Source of the DNA: an uncultured Desulfosarcina sp.
GTDB taxonomy: Bacteria; Desulfobacterota; Desulfobacteria; Desulfobacterales; Desulfosarcinaceae
NCBI RefSeq assembly: GCF_963668215.1
Contig: NZ_OY764190.1
Coordinates: forward strand, 310,001 to 374,000
Direction: 5' to 3'
DNA length: 64,000 nucleotides
In this document: positions 1 through 7,988 of the stretch, piece after piece
Layout of the letters: each line of letters begins with the position of its first letter
Numbering within the stretch: the stretch's first letter is position 1
Program-made: the position numbers and the translations under genes
Notes under the pieces: model-generated
The model's input: only the letters and a program-made list of their open reading frames with translations
Database searches by the model: none
Told to the model about the DNA's origin: nothing

Positions 1-1962
1 ATCAAGGCCGAAGCCTGCCATATCTGCCATCGGACCGATCCGCCCATGACCGAGGTCCCCTTAGAGGAGCGCACCCGAATCTTCTTCTCCGATTCCGGCT
101 ACCGGCTGCTGGGCATCATCAGCCCCATCCGCAACGAACCCGGCTGCGCAACCGGCGACTGCCATGTTCACCCCGAAGGCAAGAAAATTCTCGGGGCCCT
201 GGATGTGGTCATCAGCCTGGAAGACACCGACCGCGAAATCCTGATGGCCGAACGGGGCATCATCGGCCTGGCGGGGTTCGTTTTTCTCATCACGTCGGCG
301 ATCATCTTTATCTTCGTGCTGCGCTTCGTCAACTACCCCATCAAACGCCTGATCGACGGCACCCGCCGCATCGCCCGGGGGGACTACAGCACCCGTGTGC
401 AGATCGAAAAAATGGACGAATTGGGGCAGATGGCGTCGGCCATCAATCAGATGTCCGGAGAAATCGCCTCCAGCCAGAAAGAGTTGAACAAGCAGCGCGA
501 CGAATACCAGAACCTGTTCGAACAGGTTCCCTGCCTGATCACAGTCCAGAATCGCGACTATCGGCTGTTGCGGTACAACAACGAGTTCGCCCGGCGCTTT
601 GCCCCCGGTCCGGACGACCACTGCTATCACGCCTATAAGGGCAGGGATAAAAAATGCAAGATCTGCCCGGTCGAAAAAACCTTTGCCGACGGCGTATCCC
701 ACCAGACCGAAGAGCGCGGCGTGGACAAGGACGGCTCCCCCACCCACTGGCTGGTGCGCACGTCCCCCATCCGGAATGCCAGCGGGGAGGTTGTCGCCGC
801 CATGGAGATCTCACTGGACATCTCCCAGCGCCGGCAGTTGGAAGAGGATCTGCAGCGGTCGGAGAAGAAGTACCACGCCATCTTCAGCAATATCCCCAAC
901 CCGGTGTTCGTCCTGGATGTGGACAGCCTGGAAATCATCGACTGCAACCAGAGTGTGACCGCCGTTTACGGGTTCCCCGTGGAGGAGATCACCGGCCGCT
1001 CCTTTTTGGACCTCTTCCATCCGGAGGAGCGGGATCATTATGCCTTCAAACTGGTCACCTGCTCGGTGATCAACCAGGCCCGCCATCTGAACCGTGAGGG
1101 CAAGGGCCTGTTCGTCAACATCCGCATCTCGCCCTCCGAGTTCTCCGGGCGCAAGGTGCTGCTGGTCACCACCAGCGACATCACCAAACGTCTGGAAGCC
1201 GAGCAGCAGCTGATTCAAGCCAGCAAAATGGCAACGCTGGGAGAAATGGCCACCGGCGTGGCCCACGAACTCAACCAGCCGCTGTCGGTCATCAAGACGG
1301 TGAGCAGCTTCTTCATGAAGAAGCTCGGCGCCGAAGAGGCCATCGATCCGTCCACCCTCAATACCATGCTTTCCAAGGTGGACGGCAACGTGGACCGCGC
1401 CGCCAAGATTATCAACCACATGCGCCAGTTTGCCAGAAAGTCGGAAATGGAACTGGTATCGGTGCAGGTCAACGATGTGTTGAAAAGCGCCTTTGAGATC
1501 TTCAGCCAGCAGCTCAAGGTGCGCGGCATCCAGGTGGTGTGGGAAATCGAGGAAACGCTTCCGCGCATCCATGCCGACCCCGGCCGCCTGGAACAGGTAT
1601 TCATCAATCTGCTGCTCAATGCTCGCGACGCCATCGAAGCCTGGTGGGGGGACCGGCCTGCCGGCGACGGCGACGAGAAAGAGAAAACCATCCGCTTGTG
1701 GACCCGCAGCGATGCTGGTAAGGTGGTCTGCAGGATATGCGATACAGGCACGGGCATCCCCGAGAACATTGTGGAGAAAATCTTCGAGCCTTTTTTTACG
1801 ACCAAAGAGGTGGGCAAGGGCACGGGGCTGGGGTTGTCCATCAGCTACGGCATCGTCAAGGAGTGCGGGGGGACCATCGAGGCGATGCCCAACGACCCCC
1901 ACGGCACCTGTTTCGTGCTGCGGTTTCCCATGATCGACGAGACGAAGCCGTTAGGAATATGA
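1..1962 (+). CDS. PAS-containing sensor histidine kinase with heme-type motifs, 5' end missing
   Basis: The reading frame is open from base 1, so the gene starts upstream of the window; 653 residues are visible. Order of parts: a short extracytoplasmic piece with CHICH (visible residues 6-10) and CATGDCH (residues 49-55), one membrane segment (about 85-110), a HAMP linker, two PAS domains (about 170-280 and 290-400), a HisKA box with GVAHELNQP (His422), and a HATPase domain with DTGTGIP and GKGTGLGLS. The first PAS carries its own cysteine set (CKICPV). CXXCH and CX4CH suggest covalent heme or metal in the sensor part, which is inference. The receiver-kinase gene follows after 18 bases on the same strand, so the two probably form one phosphorelay. 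Kinase function is secure; the ligand is unknown. Confidence 0.9.
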   Translation: MKAEACHICHRTDPPMTEVPLEERTRIFFSDSGYRLLGIISPIRNEPGCATGDCHVHPEGKKILGALDVVISLEDTDREILMAERGIIGLAGFVFLITSAIIFIFVLRFVNYPIKRLIDGTRRIARGDYSTRVQIEKMDELGQMASAINQMSGEIASSQKELNKQRDEYQNLFEQVPCLITVQNRDYRLLRYNNEFARRFAPGPDDHCYHAYKGRDKKCKICPVEKTFADGVSHQTEERGVDKDGSPTHWLVRTSPIRNASGEVVAAMEISLDISQRRQLEEDLQRSEKKYHAIFSNIPNPVFVLDVDSLEIIDCNQSVTAVYGFPVEEITGRSFLDLFHPEERDHYAFKLVTCSVINQARHLNREGKGLFVNIRISPSEFSGRKVLLVTTSDITKRLEAEQQLIQASKMATLGEMATGVAHELNQPLSVIKTVSSFFMKKLGAEEAIDPSTLNTMLSKVDGNVDRAAKIINHMRQFARKSEMELVSVQVNDVLKSAFEIFSQQLKVRGIQVVWEIEETLPRIHADPGRLEQVFINLLLNARDAIEAWWGDRPAGDGDEKEKTIRLWTRSDAGKVVCRICDTGTGIPENIVEKIFEPFFTTKEVGKGTGLGLSISYGIVKECGGTIEAMPNDPHGTCFVLRFPMIDETKPLGI

Positions 1963-1980
1963 CTTCTTACGAAATTATCA

Positions 1981-3123
1981 ATGAATGACAGTGACAAAAA
2001 ATCCGTTCTGATCGTTGACGACGAGCCGGATATCCGCGACGTTCTGGCCATCACCCTGCAGGACATGGGCTACCGGACGCTGGAAGCCGAGAACGCCGCA
2101 CGGGCCTTTGACGCCTTTCGGGCGGAAAATCCGCAGATCGTGGTCACCGACATCAAAATGCCGGGGGGCGACGGCATCGAACTGCTGCGCAAGATCAAAC
2201 ACGAGAACCCGGAAACCGAAGTGATCATGATCACCGGCCATGGAGACATGAACCTGGCCATTCGCAGCTTGAAGTACCGCGCCACCGATTTCATCACCAA
2301 ACCCATCAATGTGGATGCGCTGGACATCGCCATTCGGCGGGCCCTGGAAAAAATCGACATGCGGGCCAGGCTCCAGGATTACACCCGCAACCTGGAGCGG
2401 CTGGTGCGCGAAAAAACCGAACTCCAGGATCACCTGGCCTCCCTGGGGTTGATGATCGGATCCATTTCCCACGGTATGAAGGGTCTGCTCACTAGCCTGG
2501 ACGGCGGTCTCTACCTGGTCGCTTCCGGTCTGAAAAAGCAGGATCTCGAGCGTGCGGCCCAAGGGTGCCAGGCCGCCCGGGAAACGGCCGAACGAATCCG
2601 CAAGATGGTGCTGGACATCCTCTACTACGCCAAGGAACGGGAGCTGAAACGGACGCCGGTCAAGGTCCGGGATTTTGCCGAGGAACTGGTACGGGTGATT
2701 CAGCCGAGGATCGAGTCCGGCGGCATCGACTTGCAGTGCCGTTTCGAAAAGAATTTAGGCACGATGGCGGTGGACGCCGACTACCTCCAGGCCGCTTTGG
2801 TCAACATCCTGGACAATGCCGTCGACGCCTGCCTGAAAAACCGTGCCGCCACGGAGCATCGCATCGATTTTTCCGTAAGCGGCGATGGCGGGGAAATTCT
2901 CTTTCGCATCGCCGACAACGGCATCGGCATGGACGAGGAGACCTGCAAGTCCATTTTCGACCTGTTTTACTCGACCAAGGGGAGAAAAGGCACCGGCCTG
3001 GGATTGTTCATCGCCAATCGCGTGGTGGGCCAGCATGAGGGCACCATCACGGTCTTTAGCACCGTGGGCAAGGGAACGGAATTCAAGGTGACAATTCCTG
3101 AATCGCCGGCCGCGGACGGATAG
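1981..3123 (+). CDS. receiver-histidine kinase hybrid protein
   Basis: 380 residues. An N-terminal receiver domain (about 1-125) has the acidic pocket VDDEPD, phospho-acceptor Asp57 in VVTDIKMPG and the usual Lys in FITKP. After a coiled-coil linker comes a divergent H-box, SISHGMKGLL (His164), and a HATPase domain with DNAVDAC, DNGIGM and GTGLGLF. There is no membrane segment, so it is cytoplasmic. Such receiver-first kinases usually take phosphate from an upstream kinase. The partner here is most likely the kinase that ends 18 bases upstream. ATG at 1981 has only a weak ribosome site, consistent with coupling to the upstream gene. Confidence 0.88.
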   Translation: MNDSDKKSVLIVDDEPDIRDVLAITLQDMGYRTLEAENAARAFDAFRAENPQIVVTDIKMPGGDGIELLRKIKHENPETEVIMITGHGDMNLAIRSLKYRATDFITKPINVDALDIAIRRALEKIDMRARLQDYTRNLERLVREKTELQDHLASLGLMIGSISHGMKGLLTSLDGGLYLVASGLKKQDLERAAQGCQAARETAERIRKMVLDILYYAKERELKRTPVKVRDFAEELVRVIQPRIESGGIDLQCRFEKNLGTMAVDADYLQAALVNILDNAVDACLKNRAATEHRIDFSVSGDGGEILFRIADNGIGMDEETCKSIFDLFYSTKGRKGTGLGLFIANRVVGQHEGTITVFSTVGKGTEFKVTIPESPAADG

Positions 3124-3127
3124 CCTG

Positions 3128-3514
3128 TCAGCCTTCGGCGCCCGCCAACCTACGAATCGCCGCTTCGAAAACCGAAAGGTCCATCTGGGGTTTGGGAAAA
3201 ACGTTCTTATGGGTCACGCCGAAAGCTCTCAGTTCATCGGGCAGCTTGTATTCCACGGATCCCGTATGGATCAGAAACCGCATTTCGGGGAAGCGCTGGT
3301 GGGCCTGAAGGATAAAGGCGTCGCCATCGAGTTTGGGCAGCCGGATGTCCACGATGGCCACGTCGATGGGCGTGTGGCCGACCAGTTCCAGCGCACTTTC
3401 GGCGCTTTCCGCTGACGAAACGACAAATTGGCAGTCTTCCAGAAATTCCACCAGACTGTTGCGAATGGACGGTTCGTCGTCGACCACCAGAACACGGATT
3501 GGGGATGGCATCAT
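3128..3514 (-). CDS. single-domain response regulator
   Basis: 128 residues forming one receiver domain: VDDEPS near the N-terminus, phospho-acceptor Asp56 in AIVDIRLPK, and a C-terminal FPKPQ with the conserved lysine. There is no output domain, so it must act by protein contact or phosphotransfer. It converges on the receiver-kinase gene with only 4 bases between the stops. An AGGAGG stands one base before the first ATG and four before the second ATG (3511), so translation may begin at the second Met. It may belong to the same phosphorelay as the two kinases to its left. Confidence 0.85.
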   Translation of the reverse strand: MMPSPIRVLVVDDEPSIRNSLVEFLEDCQFVVSSAESAESALELVGHTPIDVAIVDIRLPKLDGDAFILQAHQRFPEMRFLIHTGSVEYKLPDELRAFGVTHKNVFPKPQMDLSVFEAAIRRLAGAEG

Positions 3515-3732
3515 TCCTCCTGGATCGAAAAAGCGTCTTTCGACAATTGAACTGTCAAACAGCGGCTTCGGTACCTATCGATCGATCTGTTTTTTCGATC
3601 ACCGCATGATTCCGTTACGCCACTTGTATCGGTCGTCTGCCCGGCTTTCTTTAGCGTTGCCGGCCAAGAGATTCCGCCGGCCGCTCATTTTTCGATACGC
3701 CGCGGTCAAAAAAGAATTTTAATCCGCATCGA

Positions 3733-3763
3733 CCGCCATCAGCCCTATCAGCCCTGATGGCGG
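3733..3763 (-). terminator. inverted repeat directly after miaA, possible terminator
   Basis: A perfect 10-bp stem (CCGCCATCAG 3733-3742 with CTGATGGCGG 3754-3763) and an 11-base loop begin at the base after the miaA stop codon. A T-rich run occurs only about 15 bases beyond the stem on the minus strand, so intrinsic termination is likely but not textbook. Confidence 0.5.
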
Positions 3764-4693
3764 CTATACCGCCAGAAATTTACCGATCCGATCAACGGCG
3801 GCCTGCGGCGCATCAGGCGTCATCCAGTGAACCGCCGGGTCGGCCCGGAACCAGGTCAACTGCCGTTTGGCATAGCGTCGGTGGTCCCGTTTCAGCGTCC
3901 TGACCGTTTCATCGAGACGCGTTTCGCCGTTGATGAAAGCGGCCAGGTGCCGGTACCCCAGGCTCTGCATGGACTTGAGCCGAGGACCGTAGCCCCGGGC
4001 CAGCAGCCCCCTCACCTCGGCCTCCAACCCCTGGCCCATCATGCGATCCACCCGCCGGTCGATGCGGTCGTATAGGATCGGCCGGGGCCAGGTGACGCCG
4101 AGAAAAAGGGCATCGAACCGTCGATCCTGAAACCGGTGGCGCTGCTGGAAGTCGCTGAGGGGCCGACCGGTAATCTCGAACACCTCCAGGGCGCGCACGA
4201 TGCGATAGGCATCGTTGGGGTGAATTTTGGCCGCAGCCCGGCTGTCCAACCCCGCCAGGCGCCGGTGCAAAGCAGCGCTGCCTTCGGACTGCGCGGCCTC
4301 TTTCAGCCGGCTTCGAATTTCCGGGTCCGACGGCCCTTCTTCGAAGAGACCATACACCAGGGCCTTGATGTAAAAACCGGTGCCGCCCACCACCAGCGGC
4401 AGCCGGCCGCGGCCGACGATGTCGTCAATGGCGCGGCCGGCCGCATCGGCATACATGGCGGCGTCGAAGTCTTCGTCGGGGTCCACGATGTCGATCATGT
4501 GGTGGGTTGCCCGGGCCTGCTCGGCCGGCGTCGGCTTGGCCGTGCCGATATCCATATAACGATAGATCTGCATGGAATCGGCCCCCACGATCTCGCCGTC
4601 GAACTGCTGCGCCAGACCGATGGCCAGGCCGGTTTTTCCGGAACCGGTGGGACCGCAGACCACCACGATCCTGTTTTTCGACGCGCCGGTCAC
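3764..4693 (-). CDS. miaA: tRNA dimethylallyltransferase MiaA
   Basis: 309 residues, normal length for MiaA, which transfers an isopentenyl group from DMAPP to N6 of A37 in tRNAs reading UNN codons. The N-terminus has the P-loop GPTGSGKT (about 14-21) followed by GADSMQIYR and DIGTAKP, all MiaA signatures. ATHHMIDIVDP and VVGGTGFYIKAL follow. The C-terminal QLTWFR motif is also typical. It lies 6 bases after the ferritin-like gene and is probably co-transcribed with it. Confidence 0.97.
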   Translation of the reverse strand: MTGASKNRIVVVCGPTGSGKTGLAIGLAQQFDGEIVGADSMQIYRYMDIGTAKPTPAEQARATHHMIDIVDPDEDFDAAMYADAAGRAIDDIVGRGRLPLVVGGTGFYIKALVYGLFEEGPSDPEIRSRLKEAAQSEGSAALHRRLAGLDSRAAAKIHPNDAYRIVRALEVFEITGRPLSDFQQRHRFQDRRFDALFLGVTWPRPILYDRIDRRVDRMMGQGLEAEVRGLLARGYGPRLKSMQSLGYRHLAAFINGETRLDETVRTLKRDHRRYAKRQLTWFRADPAVHWMTPDAPQAAVDRIGKFLAV

Positions 4694-4699
4694 CGGGAA

Positions 4700-5167
4700 T
4701 CAGTCGCCCATTTCGGCCATGTAGTCGTCATACATGGTTTCAAGGGCCAGTTTGTGCTTGGCCTCTTCCTGGCAAAGCATCTTGAACAGATTTTTGGCGT
4801 CTTCGTCCTCCGCTTTTTCCAGCAGTTGGTTGTACAGCTTGAGCGCCGCTTCCTCCCGCTTCATGGCCAGCAGGAGCAGTTCGTTGTAGGCCATGCCCGG
4901 CCGGTATTCCACCGCGTCCACATAGTCGCTGCGCTTGATGTCGGTGATCCATTCAAACCGGTATTCATCCAGTTTCTGCGCCACGCCGGTGGAAAGATAG
5001 TCTTCCAGCATCCGCTGGTGCTTGCGCTCTTCGGCGGCGAACTCCTTGAGCATCTGCTTTTTGCCGGACATCGTTTCCGACTCGCTGTTCGAGTCGTAAA
5101 ATTCCGCCGCCTCTTTCTCCTTTTCGATGGCAAACCGGATCAGCGCTTCCAGATTTTTGAAATCCAT
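4700..5167 (-). CDS. ferritin-like / rubrerythrin-family diiron protein
   Basis: 155 residues, almost wholly helical. Paired ExxH-type motifs stand where a four-helix diiron bundle needs them: EKEKEAAEFY (about 15-25), AAEERKHQRM, MKREEAALKLY and CQEEAKHKLALE. The rubredoxin domain of full rubrerythrins is absent, so this is the short ferritin-like form, expected to bind two irons and to handle peroxide or iron in anaerobes. The chosen ATG at 5167 follows AAAGGAGA by about 5 bases; an upstream in-frame Met gives an implausible extension through the operator region. Two exact 16-bp repeats sit just upstream. It heads an operon with miaA. Confidence 0.85.
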   Translation of the reverse strand: MDFKNLEALIRFAIEKEKEAAEFYDSNSESETMSGKKQMLKEFAAEERKHQRMLEDYLSTGVAQKLDEYRFEWITDIKRSDYVDAVEYRPGMAYNELLLLAMKREEAALKLYNQLLEKAEDEDAKNLFKMLCQEEAKHKLALETMYDDYMAEMGD

Positions 5168-5187
5168 GGGGTCTCCTTTCCCTGTTG

Positions 5188-5225
5188 TGTAGGAAAATCC
5201 AACTGGTACTGTAGGAAAATCCAAC
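5188..5225 (-). promoter_or_regulatory. two direct repeats upstream of the ferritin-like gene, candidate operator
   Basis: TGTAGGAAAATCCAAC occurs at 5188-5203 and exactly again at 5210-5225, a 22-bp period (two helical turns). Each copy has an imperfect internal dyad (GGA/TCC). Position 20-60 bases before the start codon suggests a tandem repressor or activator site for the ferritin-like gene. The regulator is not known. Confidence 0.5.
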
Positions 5226-5313
5226 AAACCAATAACTATTAGATAATAATCGGCAATCGGTCATTTTTCGCCATTTGCATACCAATCTGACGTCCAGAAC
5301 TGTTGGAAAACAC

Positions 5314-5359
5314 CACAATTTCCAGGGCCCTGCTGCGCCTGCAAAACCCGGAAATTTTG
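5314..5359 (+). promoter_or_regulatory. imperfect inverted repeat, possible upstream activator site
   Basis: CACAATTTCC (5314-5323) and GGAAATTTTG (5350-5359) are inverted with one mismatch, ending about 30 bases before the sigma-54 promoter. The location would fit an enhancer-type site, though enhancers are usually farther away. Weak evidence. Confidence 0.3.
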
Positions 5360-5390
5360 TATTGTGTTTAAATTCAGCATGTTAAATATA

Positions 5391-5406
5391 TGGCACGCCG
5401 TTTGCT
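5391..5406 (+). promoter_or_regulatory. sigma-54 promoter (-24/-12)
   Basis: TGGCAC (5391-5396), five bases, then TTGCT (5402-5406) matches the sigma-54 consensus TGGCAC-N5-TTGCW at every defined position, with GG and GC correctly spaced. Transcription would start near 5417, about 100 bases before the first GcvH-like gene. An NtrC-type activator is encoded 2.5 kb away in the same cluster. Confidence 0.82.
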
Positions 5407-5434
5407 CTAAACATCTGCAAGTCACATTCATTTG

Positions 5435-5449
5435 GGGTGTACCACACCC
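5435..5449 (+). promoter_or_regulatory. short palindrome in the GcvH-like leader
   Basis: GGGTGT (5435-5440), three bases, ACACCC (5444-5449): a perfect 6-bp dyad just downstream of the expected start of the sigma-54 transcript. It could be a repressor site or an mRNA hairpin. Confidence 0.35.
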
Positions 5450-5520
5450 GGCAGATCGGAATCAAGATAACGCTATATATGGAAATCAAGTATTTACAAC
5501 ATCAGAAAAGGAGAAAGGCA

Positions 5521-6522
5521 ATGATCGAGAAGAAAGACAGGCAGTCCAGAAGCCACATCGGATACGGATCGTCTTACCGTCGCGGACAGCATGACGAAAT
5601 GAGACAGCCGGCCGGAATCGGTTCGGTGCTGGGCGGACAGGTGTGGGTCATCAAACCGGACAAGAAGGCCCAGGCCGAAAATCCCTGCCTTTGGATGCAG
5701 TCCGGTGCGGTCAAATTTAAAAGCTGCAACAATTTCTATGACTGCACCACCTGCAAGTACGATCACGCCATGCAGGCCAAGTCGGCCCAGGGTAAACAGA
5801 TCAGTTGGCAGGATGCCATGCGCAGACGTCCGGCCCTGGAGCGGGTCTGCCGGCACAGCCTGACCCAGCGCATTGCCCATCGCGCCTGCGCCTACGATTT
5901 TCATTGCGAAAAATGCGATTTCGACCAATATTTCGAGGATGTCCTCAGCGCCAAGACCAAGAGCGATCCCACCTGGGTCGAAACAGTCAAAGGCTTCGAC
6001 GTTCCCCGCCACTACCATTTCCACAACGGCCACACCTGGGCCCGCATCGAAAGCGGCGGCTACATGCGTATTGGCCTGGACGACTTCTCCCAGAAGGTGT
6101 TCGGTCAGGCCGACGGATTCGAACTGCCTCTCATGGGCAAGGAGATGAACCACGATGAAATCGCCTGGGGATTGAAGCGGCGCCACAACCTGGCGGATGT
6201 GCGCTCGCCGGTTGACGGGGTGATTGTGGAAGTCAATACCCGCGTGCTGGAAAATCCCGGACTGACCAACCGCGAGCCCTACGGCGATGGATGGCTGTTT
6301 CTGGTTCGCACCCCGGACATCAAGTCGGCGGCCAAGCAGTTGATGAGCGATGCGGACAGTACGAACTGGATCAGCGAGGAAGTGGGTATTCTGGAAGAGA
6401 TGGTCACCGAGGTGGCCGGCCCCCTGGCGGCCGATGGCGGAACTTTCGGATCGGATCTTTACGGCAATCTGCCGGGTCTGGATTGGAAGAAACTGACCCA
6501 GGCGTTTCTAAAGACGGAATAA
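5521..6522 (+). CDS. cysteine-rich GcvH-like protein lacking the lipoyl lysine (paralogue 1)
   Basis: 333 residues from ATG 5521, chosen because GGAGAAAGG precedes it. The N-terminal half has two cysteine clusters, PCLWMQSG...SC...YDCTTCKYD and VCRH...RACAYDFHCEKCDFDQYF, probably metal sites. Residues about 180-330 align without gaps to glycine-cleavage H protein (FHNGHTWARIE, FELPLMGKE, RSPVDGVIVEVN, EPYGDGWLF). At the position of the lipoylated lysine (ESVKA in GcvH) this protein has His222 (KRRHN), so ordinary lipoylation is not possible. It is the first gene after the sigma-54 promoter; its paralogue follows 4 bases later. Function is unknown; a sensory or scaffold role is inference. Confidence 0.85.
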   Translation: MIEKKDRQSRSHIGYGSSYRRGQHDEMRQPAGIGSVLGGQVWVIKPDKKAQAENPCLWMQSGAVKFKSCNNFYDCTTCKYDHAMQAKSAQGKQISWQDAMRRRPALERVCRHSLTQRIAHRACAYDFHCEKCDFDQYFEDVLSAKTKSDPTWVETVKGFDVPRHYHFHNGHTWARIESGGYMRIGLDDFSQKVFGQADGFELPLMGKEMNHDEIAWGLKRRHNLADVRSPVDGVIVEVNTRVLENPGLTNREPYGDGWLFLVRTPDIKSAAKQLMSDADSTNWISEEVGILEEMVTEVAGPLAADGGTFGSDLYGNLPGLDWKKLTQAFLKTE

Positions 6523-6526
6523 GGCC

Positions 6527-7441
6527 ATGAACCAGCGACAGCAACAGACGCCGGCCGATCCGTGCATCTGGATGCAGGCCGGCGTAGTAAAAGCCAAAAT
6601 GTGCCGCAGGGCCTATGACTGCAACGGCTGCCGTTTCGACAGGATCCTGCGGCAACTGGCCGAGGAAAACCGGGAACGGTTGGCAGCAGGTGGGGCCGTT
6701 TCCGGCCGGCGCGGACGGATCGTCTACTGGGCCGACAAACTCAGAGAAATGCCCGCCCACCGGCGCCCCTGCCTGCACCATCTCAAACGGCGCATCGATT
6801 TTCGGCCCTGCACCAACGACTACCTGTGCAGCAACTGCGAATTCGACCAGTACTTCCAGGATCAATACGCGGTCCACGCCGTCATCCAGCCGGTGGGAAT
6901 GAAGGATGTCCATGGGGTCAAGATCCCCCAAGGCGTTTACTTCCACCAGGGACACACCTGGGTGGGACTGGCCTCCGGCGGTCAGGTGCGCGTCGGGTTG
7001 GACGCCTTTGCCGCCCGTCTGCTGGGAACCATGGAGGCCATCGACCTGCCGCTGATGGGCAAACCGGTACAGCGGGATCACGTGGGTGTACGCATGCGTC
7101 GGGGTGCGCTCAATGCCGACCTGCTGTCTCCGGTCAGCGGGGTGGTCACCGCCTTCAACCCCGAGGTGAAAACCGCCCCCGGGGCGGTGCCGGCGGACCC
7201 TTACGGAAAAGGGTGGCTGCTCATGGTACAGCCGACGGACCTTCGGGAAGACCTGCGCAGTCTGCAGATGGGCATGGAAGCCACGACTTTTATCGAAGCG
7301 GAGATGGACCGGCTGTACCAGGCCCTGGAAACCGAACTGGGCCCCATGGCAACGGACGGCGGCCATCTGGCCGACGACATTTTAGGCCAACTGCCACAGT
7401 CCTGCTGGGAGAAAATGGCCCGGCAATTCCTCAGAAGCTGA
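6527..7441 (+). CDS. cysteine-rich GcvH-like protein lacking the lipoyl lysine (paralogue 2)
   Basis: 304 residues; same layout as the preceding gene. N-terminal cysteines: PCIWMQAGVVKAKMC, YDCNGCRFD, then RPCTNDYLCSNCEFDQYF. GcvH-like part: FHQGHTWVGLASGG, IDLPLMGKPV, LSPVSGVVTAFN, DPYGKGWLLMV. An ungapped alignment to GcvH puts Ala194 at the lipoyl-lysine site. The start ATG lies 4 bases after the previous stop. The 3' end overlaps the convergent protease gene by 11 bases. The pair most likely arose by tandem duplication and is co-expressed from the sigma-54 promoter. Confidence 0.83.
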   Translation: MNQRQQQTPADPCIWMQAGVVKAKMCRRAYDCNGCRFDRILRQLAEENRERLAAGGAVSGRRGRIVYWADKLREMPAHRRPCLHHLKRRIDFRPCTNDYLCSNCEFDQYFQDQYAVHAVIQPVGMKDVHGVKIPQGVYFHQGHTWVGLASGGQVRVGLDAFAARLLGTMEAIDLPLMGKPVQRDHVGVRMRRGALNADLLSPVSGVVTAFNPEVKTAPGAVPADPYGKGWLLMVQPTDLREDLRSLQMGMEATTFIEAEMDRLYQALETELGPMATDGGHLADDILGQLPQSCWEKMARQFLRS

Positions 7442-7988
7442 TCGCTTTGAGTTGATCATCAAGCATCACCCGGCAGTAGCGGCAGAACTCGTCGCTCTTG
7501 CCGTCCACATCGCCGATGCCGCGGCAGTAATGCATCAGACACTGGCTGTCCTTGCAGTGGCGCAGATCGAAAGTATGCCCCAGCTCATGGGCGCTCTCCT
7601 TGGCGATGCGCTCCAGATAGTGCCCCCGCTGGACGGTCGGCGAGATGCCGCCGGACAGGCGGAAGGTAGAGACGATGCAGCTGGTACCCCCCAGCTGCGC
7701 TTCTCCATAGACGTGGGTGAGAATGGGAATAAACAGATCCTCTTTCGTCAGGGCCAGGATCTTGAACACATCGGCGGGCGTTTTTTCTGCCAGTCTGGCC
7801 AGGATGGCCGTGGAATGAAACTGTTCGCGTTCGGCGTTCCAGGCAAAATCGATCGCGTCAAGCAGCGGTTCGATGCGGCAGGCAAGACCAAAGGCCCTTT
7901 TGATCATAACGTCGACGGCCTGGAGGATATCGGCCTCGAATTCACCGATGGGCGCGATCAGAACGGTTTTTCGGAAATCGGCGTTCAA
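7431..7988 (-). CDS. archaemetzincin-like zinc metalloprotease
   Basis: About 185 residues. The metzincin zinc motif HELGHTFDLRHC is followed by CLMHYCRG and CRYCRVML, the cysteine-rich tail typical of archaemetzincins, which bind a second zinc. Length also fits that family. Start choice: TTG at 7988 overlaps the stop of the upstream regulator as TTGA, implying translational coupling; an ATG at 8063 would overlap that gene by 79 bases and add a non-homologous tail. The substrate is unknown; in context it might act on the GcvH-like proteins or the signalling proteins beside it, which is conjecture. Confidence 0.82.
   Translation of the reverse strand: MNADFRKTVLIAPIGEFEADILQAVDVMIKRAFGLACRIEPLLDAIDFAWNAEREQFHSTAILARLAEKTPADVFKILALTKEDLFIPILTHVYGEAQLGGTSCIVSTFRLSGGISPTVQRGHYLERIAKESAHELGHTFDLRHCKDSQCLMHYCRGIGDVDGKSDEFCRYCRVMLDDQLKAISF

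Noticed and set aside
4136..5242. 368-residue plus-strand frame across miaA and the ferritin-like gene
   Set aside because: Antisense to two genes with strong motifs; no ribosome site and no recognisable domain.
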